Assembly (NCBI GenBank): GCA_022925895.1
Contig: JAKSYS010000832.1
Span: 1 to 20,163 of the forward strand
DNA from: Fragilaria crotonensis
Lineage: Eukaryota; Bacillariophyta; Fragilariophyceae; Fragilariales; Fragilariaceae
DNA: 20,163 nt
Reading direction: 5' to 3'
In this document: one piece after another, positions 9,559-16,378 of the stretch
How positions within the stretch are numbered: the first letter of the stretch is position 1
Layout of the letters: every line of letters starts with the position of its first letter
Made by a program: the position numbers and the translations under genes
The notes under the pieces: model-generated
Told to the model about the DNA's origin: nothing
Database searches by the model: none
What the model saw: the letters and a program-made list of their open reading frames with translations, nothing else

Positions 9559-9786
9559 GCTCGAATGAGTGTGACACGGCGACACGGCCCCGCCTAGTGG
9601 ACTACGTGCAAGCTACGGGAAAAAGAACATTTGGCACTTGAACAGAAAAACATCTATTCGCTCACGAGCTCATTGTTGGTCGAACCAGGTCCGAGGAACC
9701 AGTACGGCAACAAGGCGAGACGACTCGCAAGCTTCATCGAGGGACCTGCTACAAGTCAGGTGTACCGATAAAGCGAACACGATAGT

Positions 9787-9794
9787 TTTATAAG
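9787..9794 (+). promoter_or_regulatory. Possible TATA box for the retroelement
   Basis: tttataag lies 37-44 bp upstream of the gag ATG at 9831, in a region otherwise GC-rich. The position would suit a short-leader transcript, but no initiator can be confirmed. Confidence 0.3.
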
Positions 9795-9830
9795 GACACT
9801 CAGCGGGCACACAACACTCTGGTGAGTAAC

Positions 9831-12023
9831 ATGGCCCAGCTGGTTGACGAAGGAGCCGCTATCCCACACGGGGACGGGCATGATGTACCGCCGGTACCTC
9901 CACCCGTACCACGTACGTATCGCGAGTACTACGGGGACCGACGTAACAACCCTGCTCCCGAAAGGGTAGCGGGCTATCTGGCCGGTTACAAGTTTGCCGA
10001 TGCAGGAGGGGGAGATATACCCACACCGGCGGCTCTCAAGGATCAGACGGTGGCACTGAGTGATCGACAGCCTATGACTTTCTTGTGCATGGTGCCGGGT
10101 CTAGACGGTACTATTGGCGAGGTCACTGTTCTACACCGCTTTCTACGTTATGTTGATGCACCAGGGGACGACCCCTCCGGATATCATGATCGAGTGCTTG
10201 GTCTACTTGGGGACATTTTACCGCACCAATACCCCGTAGTGGAGGTACCGGGGTCTGCCTTCCATTTGGTTGGCACTTCAGTACGAGTTCCTACGGTTGC
10301 TGCGATGGATGCACTAATCGCCACATGGGAGGACCCTTCGGTCGCCTTGGGGCCGTACACAATGCAAGACCCCGAGACCGAAGTGGTGCGCCCTCGGCAC
10401 TTTCAACTTGTGCCAGGGCACCTAGCGGCCATACTCATTCACCGGCGACGAGTCAATGCAAAGATGGCGTACCAAGAACTGCTTGGAGCTATCCAAGCCG
10501 CAGACGCGTTCGATGCACACAGTGATGTCATTACCTGGCTGCGAGCAGCGTGCACCGCCCGAGGGGGTGGAGGTGCTCAGAATACGACTCCAAGCGTGGT
10601 CCAAACCTTTCTTCCCTTGCATCTACCTCCTGAAGTGTACACGTACGTCACAACCAAGGTGGAAAACGACATTCCGTCTGCCGCAGCCACTGGAGGAGGC
10701 GTGACCGAAGGGCACACCGAGGCACTCGCAGGAGCCATACGCGCCTTGACCGCCACGCGGCGGACGGGCGGGGCAACCGACGAAGGCGATGACGAGACCA
10801 AGACACCGAGAACCATCGTTGAGACCTATCGTGAGACCTACCGCACGCTCCTGCGGTTTGGGAATGTCACCAACGTAGAGGAGGTGGCCCCATTCTGGGC
10901 ACGCTTGGCCAGGTGCCACAAAAGTGAACAGCACACGGTATTGAGTCAGGAGTTCCAGAGAGTCTGCATGGCACGGGGACTGTCTACGGAGATTTACGTA
11001 CCCATCGTCACAACAACTCTCAAACAGATGGTGGTGAGCTTTCAGTTTGTCGGACATGGTCCAGACGACCTGGCATCCGGATGCCAGCCCTTTATGGTAT
11101 CCTATGCAGGAGAAGACAACCATTATGCGGCGCTAGCGGCGGCGAGCGTTAGCAATCAACTCGCACAAGGAGAGCAGAATGCCAGCCTTGCAGACTGGCG
11201 TTCACTGCGGGACCAAGAGAAGGTGAAATTCCCCCGAGATGTGGGGGATGTGTGTATTACTATGTACCGTTTCGCGGTGCTATGTCAAGTCCTATTCCAA
11301 GGGCTGGGCGATCCACACCCCCTGGTGGAGGCCATGTGGGCCACGGCGAGAGGCTTCCAGAACCTGGCTCCGTTTATTACCGCACGGTACCAATCCCTGG
11401 CTAGGACACCAGGCGTCTCACCCACATACTTCGCGAGAGTGCTCCGGGCTATACAGCTAGGAGTCCACGAGTACATGCAACAGGTATCAGTCAATGTCGT
11501 TGAAGGGCTAACTGGAGTGGAAGCGCCCATGTTCACCACAATGCTGCAAGAGCTGAAACGGGGCACCTTTCATCAGTCAACGAATTGGATTGCAATCCCC
11601 GACTCATACATGAACACATGGCCCACACCAGGAAACAGCGGAGGCAACAGCTATAGCGGCCGCAACGTCCCGGGCGGCGTATCAACCACAGCGTCCACAG
11701 TGCAAACCGGCGTTTCGTCCATCACCCAAGAGGGGAGCAGGGAGAGTGTAGCCCGGGTTGCAAACCCAACAAACGACACCGAGTTCACGTCGCTCACACT
11801 GCGCACGGGCGGTTCGCGAGGGATCATACGAGAGCACCCCCCACCTACCAACGACGACGGGCACGAATTCTGCGTGGCGTGGTGGACCCGGGGGGGCTGC
11901 TTCCCAAATTGCAGGCGACGCAACACCCATGCACCTTTCGCGTCTCCGGCCGAGCGCACACGTTTACTGGCGTACGTCCGCGAGCATTTGGTGGCCCCGG
12001 CGACCTCCCGATCTACTGCTTGA
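9831..12023 (+). CDS. Gag-like protein of DIRS-like retroelement
   Basis: 730 residues from the ATG at 9831; a GTG three codons upstream is in frame but not needed. The product presumably packages element RNA. There is no named domain over most of its length. Near the C-terminus there is a Cys/His knuckle: Cys 681, Cys 690, Cys 694 and His 700 (C-x8-C-x3-C-x5-H, core FCVAWWTRGGCFPNC), followed by a conserved-looking FASPAERTRLLAYVREHL. Such a cluster is usual at the end of gag proteins of these elements and probably binds nucleic acid. The ORF ends in TGA at 12021-12023, and the reading frame stays open beyond it into the reverse transcriptase. Confidence 0.8.
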   Translation: MAQLVDEGAAIPHGDGHDVPPVPPPVPRTYREYYGDRRNNPAPERVAGYLAGYKFADAGGGDIPTPAALKDQTVALSDRQPMTFLCMVPGLDGTIGEVTVLHRFLRYVDAPGDDPSGYHDRVLGLLGDILPHQYPVVEVPGSAFHLVGTSVRVPTVAAMDALIATWEDPSVALGPYTMQDPETEVVRPRHFQLVPGHLAAILIHRRRVNAKMAYQELLGAIQAADAFDAHSDVITWLRAACTARGGGGAQNTTPSVVQTFLPLHLPPEVYTYVTTKVENDIPSAAATGGGVTEGHTEALAGAIRALTATRRTGGATDEGDDETKTPRTIVETYRETYRTLLRFGNVTNVEEVAPFWARLARCHKSEQHTVLSQEFQRVCMARGLSTEIYVPIVTTTLKQMVVSFQFVGHGPDDLASGCQPFMVSYAGEDNHYAALAAASVSNQLAQGEQNASLADWRSLRDQEKVKFPRDVGDVCITMYRFAVLCQVLFQGLGDPHPLVEAMWATARGFQNLAPFITARYQSLARTPGVSPTYFARVLRAIQLGVHEYMQQVSVNVVEGLTGVEAPMFTTMLQELKRGTFHQSTNWIAIPDSYMNTWPTPGNSGGNSYSGRNVPGGVSTTASTVQTGVSSITQEGSRESVARVANPTNDTEFTSLTLRTGGSRGIIREHPPPTNDDGHEFCVAWWTRGGCFPNCRRRNTHAPFASPAERTRLLAYVREHLVAPATSRSTA

Positions 12024-14462
12024 CTGGCAGGCCAGGGTGAGGCCGACGCGCATCATCCACACGCGCACCACGCCCCACCCTGGCCAACGGAGCACCGGCC
12101 GGAGCCGGCGGGGCCCCCTCGGGGGACACCGACCATTGATCGGCCCAACAAGAAACAACGAACGACCGATATCTCGGATGCGGAGAGGGAGCTCGGTAAG
12201 TTAGCACAATGGTTTGCGGCACAGGTAAGCGCAAGGGGGTGGCAGGCGGTGGTACGGACGGCACGGGGACGTTCCCACGTAGCTACCATGGCAAAGAAGC
12301 TCCACCACAGAGCGGCCCGCCTACTGGGGCACCTCGGTGCACGAGGGGCAAGTGTCACGATGACGTCGGCCCCCTGGTCCGCACAACGCAACGTGCAAGC
12401 CATGCAGCGGGGCGCACACAAGTCGTCGCACGGCGAAAGGGAATTTGTCTGCACTGAGATGCTTGACTTCTGTCGGCAGGGGTACTGGATTGTTCTTCCG
12501 TACGACGCGGTCGCGGCGTGGCCGGGGCTACGCATCTCACCGTTGGGCGTGGTGCCCCAACGCGATCGCCGCCCACGCCTCATAGTGGACTATTCCTACT
12601 CGGGCATCAATTCCGAAACTTTACCTCTCGCTCCAAAGGAGGCCATGCAATTCGGCCGCGCCCTGCAGCGGGTAATGACCACCATTGTACATGCTGATTG
12701 TGGCCGCTATGGCCCTGTGTACCTCGCGAAGATTGATATTGCGGATGGCTTCTATCGTGTCTGGCTACAAGTGGCCGACATACCTAAGCTAGGCGTCGCT
12801 TTACCAACAGCGCTCGATTGCCCTCCACTAGTGGCCTTTCCTTTAGCGCTGCCCATGGGGTGGGTCGAGTCTCCACCCTATTTCACTGCACTCACTGAGA
12901 CCGCCTGCGACCTTGCGAACGCCGCACTACGCAGGCGCCCTGCTCCCCTACAACTCACGACGGCCCACCGGTTGGAAGCGGTGGCCAACACACCCCCCAC
13001 CGACGCGCCCGACGCCTCGTCGTGCTTCTCCACACGACGGAAGGGGGGCGACAACACTCACGTGAGTCCGGCAACCCTCCACCACGGACACCACCGCTTG
13101 CCCGTGGGAGCGGTCGACGTTTATGTTGACGATTTCCTCCTAATGGCTCAAACGCGCGCCCAACAACTCCGCGTGATGCGGGCGACACTCACGGGCATCG
13201 ACGACGTATTCCGCCCCCTCGAGTCGACGGATCCCGTTCACCGGAAGGAGCCGGCCTCTGTCAAGAAGATGTTGCAGGGTGACGCATACTGGTCCACCAA
13301 GAAACGCATCCTTGGGTGGGATGTGGACACAGCGGCAGAAACCTTGCATCTCCCGGCTCACCGCGTCGCCCGCCTGCACAGCCTGTTGGAGTTGCTCCAA
13401 CCCCCACGGAAACGCCTCCCCCTTCCGAGGTGGCAGCAACTCCTTGGAGAACTACGGTCCATGGCCCCTGCACTTCCTGGCTCCAAAGGCCTCTTCTCTG
13501 TCCTCCAGGCCGTGCTCAGCAAGGCCGATCGCCACCGCGTAAAACTCAACCGGCGCGTTTACGACGTCGCCACCGATCTTCGCGCACTCGTCGACGACCT
13601 TGCCCGGCGTCCCACGCGTCTCCGCGAACTTGTCCCGACGTCCCCGTCCGACGTCGGCGCATGCGACGCATGTCGTCGGGGCATGGGCGGGGTCTGGTTT
13701 GACGCGCTCGACCCCCAGTCCCCTCCCATTGTTTGGCGCATGGCATTCCCCTCGCACGTGGCGGACGCCTTAATCACCGCCGAGCACCCCCAAGGAACGT
13801 TGTCCATCTCCGACCTCGAGCTCACGGCGTTAATCGCGCACAAGGACATCTTGGCGCACGCCCGCGATATCGCGGAACGCACCCTCTGGATGGCGAGTGA
13901 CAACAGGGCCGCCGTGTCCTGGAGTGACAAAGGCGCCTCCACCTCCTGGGGCGCTCGCGCCTATCTTTTGCGGTACAACGCCTTGCACCAACGCCACCAC
14001 CGCTACGTGACACGCCACCACTACGTGCCTGGCCCCGTCAACGTTATGGCTGACGACGCCAGCCGTCGGTGGGATTTATCAAACGACGCGTTACTCACCC
14101 ATTTTAATGACACCTATCCCCAGGCCACCTCCTGGCAGCTGCAGACCCTGACACCCGACACCGTTGCCTCCTTGATTGGTGCGCTGTCCAAGACGCGTCC
14201 ACCACCAGGTGCTCTCCTCAACGCTCCGCCAATGCGGCAACGGCCTGGGACCTCTGGACGTCGTTCTGTGGCAGCCTCCGCATCCAACCCCGTCAATTGG
14301 GCACCTGGGATCCCGTCACTCTTCTCCAACTCTATGCCCAACGCTACCGCGACGGTTCCATTGCCCCCGGCCGTCGACCTGTTCGGGCTCGTACCGTGGA
14401 GGACGCCGTACGAACGGTGGGCCAGGCGTACACCCGCATGGGGTCCCCTGACCCTCGTTTGA
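12024..14462 (+). CDS. Reverse transcriptase / RNase H of DIRS-like retroelement
   Basis: Same frame as gag and open from the codon right after the gag TGA to the TGA at 14460-14462 (812 codons). The first in-frame ATG is at 12288. Before it lies sequence with domain-like character (DISDAERELGKL, RGWQAV), which in my recollection is shared by related diatom elements. This suggests that translation enters from gag. RT motifs in order: RRPRLIVDYSYSGIN, LAKIDIADGFY (first catalytic Asp), PMGWVESPPYF, and YVDD at 13122-13133. RNase H has its four acidic residues: Asp in GACDACRRGMGG, Glu in SDLELTAL, Asp in MASDNRAAVSW, Asp in NVMADDASR. The C-terminal ~120 codons overlap the recombinase frame and look like low-constraint sequence. 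Confidence 0.85.
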   Translation: MAGQGEADAHHPHAHHAPPWPTEHRPEPAGPPRGTPTIDRPNKKQRTTDISDAERELGKLAQWFAAQVSARGWQAVVRTARGRSHVATMAKKLHHRAARLLGHLGARGASVTMTSAPWSAQRNVQAMQRGAHKSSHGEREFVCTEMLDFCRQGYWIVLPYDAVAAWPGLRISPLGVVPQRDRRPRLIVDYSYSGINSETLPLAPKEAMQFGRALQRVMTTIVHADCGRYGPVYLAKIDIADGFYRVWLQVADIPKLGVALPTALDCPPLVAFPLALPMGWVESPPYFTALTETACDLANAALRRRPAPLQLTTAHRLEAVANTPPTDAPDASSCFSTRRKGGDNTHVSPATLHHGHHRLPVGAVDVYVDDFLLMAQTRAQQLRVMRATLTGIDDVFRPLESTDPVHRKEPASVKKMLQGDAYWSTKKRILGWDVDTAAETLHLPAHRVARLHSLLELLQPPRKRLPLPRWQQLLGELRSMAPALPGSKGLFSVLQAVLSKADRHRVKLNRRVYDVATDLRALVDDLARRPTRLRELVPTSPSDVGACDACRRGMGGVWFDALDPQSPPIVWRMAFPSHVADALITAEHPQGTLSISDLELTALIAHKDILAHARDIAERTLWMASDNRAAVSWSDKGASTSWGARAYLLRYNALHQRHHRYVTRHHYVPGPVNVMADDASRRWDLSNDALLTHFNDTYPQATSWQLQTLTPDTVASLIGALSKTRPPPGALLNAPPMRQRPGTSGRRSVAASASNPVNWAPGIPSLFSNSMPNATATVPLPPAVDLFGLVPWRTPYERWARRTPAWGPLTLV

Positions 14463-15250
14463 ACCCCCACGGGCTCGTCGATTATCGCCTGACCTCCTTG
14501 TACCGCGCGTGGCAACGGGCCGATGATCCCCCTTCCCGAGTGAAGCCCCTGCCCCTGTCCTTGGTGTCTCAGGTGTGGCAATACGCGCATAACGCCTCTC
14601 CCCATGCCACAGCGGCGGCCGAGTGCCTCGTCATCGGCTTCTATTTCCTTTTGCGTCCCGGTGAGTATTTGGGCCGCCCCGGCGCCACCCAATTCCGTTT
14701 ACGCGATGTTCGTTTCTGGATTGGCAATCGCGCTTTGGATCACTTCACCTGCCCGCCTGCCGACATTCTTGCCGCCACTTTCGCGACCTTAACCTTCACA
14801 CGCCAAAAGAATGGCGTTCGCAACGAAACTGTGGGTCATGGCCGCTCGGGCCATCCCACCCTTTGTCCCGTCCATTGTCTGGGCCGTCGGGCCTTAACCC
14901 TTCGTGCGGCGGGGGCCACCCCTGACACCCCCTTGAACGCCGTTCGCGCCGCCCCTAACGCCTCGTGGACATATGTCCACCCCTCCGACCTCACCTCCCA
15001 CCTGCGGGCCGCCCTGCACCTTCACCCGGACCCAGCGTATACACTTCACGATGTCTCCATCCGGTCTACTCGCGCCGGCGGTGCCATGGCACTACTGTGT
15101 GCCGGTGTTGACAGCGACCGCATACGTCTCGTCGGGCGCTGGCGCTCTGACGAGATGTATCGTTATCTCCATGTGCAGGCCCAGCCGGTCATGACCGGCC
15201 TTTCTGCCGCCATGCTTCGCGGCGGCTCCTTCCGCCTGACACCTGGCTAA
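14111..15250 (+). CDS. Tyrosine recombinase of DIRS-like retroelement
   Basis: Would integrate the circular DNA copy by site-specific strand exchange. The frame is open from 14111 (after TGA 14108-14110) to TAA at 15248-15250, in the -1 frame relative to RT/RNase H and overlapping it by 352 bp. The first ATG, at 14438, would remove the N-terminal DNA-binding part (RPVRARTVEDAVRTVGQAY). Expression by frameshift or splicing is therefore likely. Catalytic residues visible: Arg in FYFLLRPGEYL, the second box around SIRSTRAGGAMALLCAG, GRWRSDEM with Trp in the usual His/Trp place, and the Tyr in YRYLHVQA. In the second box the usual His of H-x-x-R is Arg (R-S-T-R). The family call is firm; the start is not. 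Confidence 0.82.
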   Translation, partial: HLSPGHLLAAADPDTRHRCLLDWCAVQDASTTRCSPQRSANAATAWDLWTSFCGSLRIQPRQLGTWDPVTLLQLYAQRYRDGSIAPGRRPVRARTVEDAVRTVGQAYTRMGSPDPRLNPHGLVDYRLTSLYRAWQRADDPPSRVKPLPLSLVSQVWQYAHNASPHATAAAECLVIGFYFLLRPGEYLGRPGATQFRLRDVRFWIGNRALDHFTCPPADILAATFATLTFTRQKNGVRNETVGHGRSGHPTLCPVHCLGRRALTLRAAGATPDTPLNAVRAAPNASWTYVHPSDLTSHLRAALHLHPDPAYTLHDVSIRSTRAGGAMALLCAGVDSDRIRLVGRWRSDEMYRYLHVQAQPVMTGLSAAMLRGGSFRLTPG

Positions 15251-16378
15251 TCCCACCCGCCCCCTTGGGGCTCCCACCCTAACTTGCCTTTGGCCCTGAG
15301 GGCCGCACAGTACGGTAGGCACCACCACTAACCGGTGGCGCTACCGCCCCGTGGAGATGAAGGGTACGGTAATCCTAGTAGGGTTGTCATTACCCCCATC
15401 AGTATGCCATCTAGCACACTAACGATTCAAACACAGCGCACTAGCTGGCGACCGTAACGTCAAGCAGCCGCTGAGGCGGGAAAGCGTATGCATCCCGCCG
15501 AATGAAATCTGTGACGTACTACGGTAACACTTTACGCACGAGTATGGCATCGTAAGTATGAATATTCATGTTGTCTGCATCCTGTACCTGGTACATGTAT
15601 GTCATACCTGGTACAATGTACCGTAATCAGGAGTATCCCGTATCCGGTACTTGTATCCCACATAATCAAAATGCACCGCAAATTCAAACGTCGTTCAGTA
15701 CTGACTACTGACACTGCGTCCTGCTACAGTACTACGAACGGTTCGGTGTTCGTAGTGCACTACTGCAGGATAAGGCCTGATCCTATGCAATATGCATACA
15801 TGTTCATACTGTATTTGCACTATAGCTGGTATATGCACGTTAAATATGTCGTACTATGCGTGTACTCTAGTATACGTACTAGGTACTATTCTACAACTAC
15901 CTGCTGGTGCTGTACGCTTATGATTTATGATACAAGAACTACATGTATGAATACTACATTTCGCATTTCACGAATAAAAGGAAATCAACGACTACGGGCC
16001 TACGCGAGCGTAGAGTTCTCTACTGTACCAACGACCGTAAACATCCAAATACGTCTGGCCGTCGCTTGGAATGTCAAGATCCATCATCCATTGCTTGATG
16101 GAAATGGGAAATGATGTTATGTGTCGATGTAATAGATCCATTGATGACACAAAACTTCCCTCAAGTTTCGAGAACAGGCAGCCTTCATTATTAGACTGCA
16201 TCCCGTGAACCGAACCGAGGCACCTCCCTCTGTCCGAGCATCCTACATTCTTAAACAGTGCACCGGCGCCATAAACAGAACGATACAACTACCGAGGGAT
16301 GCAGCTGCTGTCCCGTACTGCAGTCAGAAGTAAAGACCCTGAAACAAGTAGCGCTATAGGTCGTCCTTGAGTCTTTCC
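15251..16378. other. 3' tail of retroelement and intergenic region before TrhO-OMT
   Basis: 15251-15520 is GC-rich and hairpin-forming: GGCCC (15292-15296) with GGGCC (15300-15304), and ggcggga (15475-15481) with tcccgcc (15493-15499). It is probably the untranslated 3' end of the element. From about 15510 to 15960 the base texture changes sharply to TAC, GTA, ATAC and GTAC words without a fixed repeat period. An open frame of 171 codons here has the Tyr/Thr/Val composition expected of that texture and no domain. 15970-16378 is ordinary intergenic DNA that should contain the promoter of the next gene. Confidence 0.55.

Larger units (their letters stand above)
9421..15520 (+). mobile_element. 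DIRS-like (tyrosine-recombinase) retroelement, ends approximate
   Basis: The gene order is gag-like ORF, reverse transcriptase, RNase H, tyrosine recombinase, with no aspartic protease or DDE integrase domain visible. This is the DIRS order. The block is markedly richer in G and C than its flanks, which is the basis of the approximate ends. Coding is certain from 9831 to 15250. Inverted terminal repeats, an internal complementary region or split direct repeats would confirm DIRS or Ngaro/PAT type. I searched 9360-9830 against 15250-15600 in both orientations and found only matches of 8 bases or so. All RT and RNase H catalytic residues are present, and no disabling frameshift lies inside any domain, so the copy looks intact or young. 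Confidence 0.85.

Noticed and set aside
9447-9641. Open frame of 64 codons at the 5' end of the retroelement
   Set aside because: Short, Arg-rich and without motif. It overlaps a perfect hairpin (9533-9558), so untranslated leader is the better reading.
9480-15480. Possible inverted terminal repeat of the retroelement: gtcagcggcagc near 9481 against the reverse complement of gcagccgctgagg near 15466
   Set aside because: Only about 8 bases match before the similarity breaks down, too little to be called a terminal repeat in GC-rich DNA.
9560-15520. Partial direct match cgaatga..tgtgac near 9562 and 15500, considered as a split direct repeat
   Set aside because: Short and gapped, no better than chance. 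A computed dot-plot is needed before claiming it.
15599-16114. Open frame of 171 codons on the plus strand
   Set aside because: Composition (Tyr, Thr, Val, Cys) follows from TAC/GTA-rich DNA; no domain, and it starts in the tail of the retroelement's flank.
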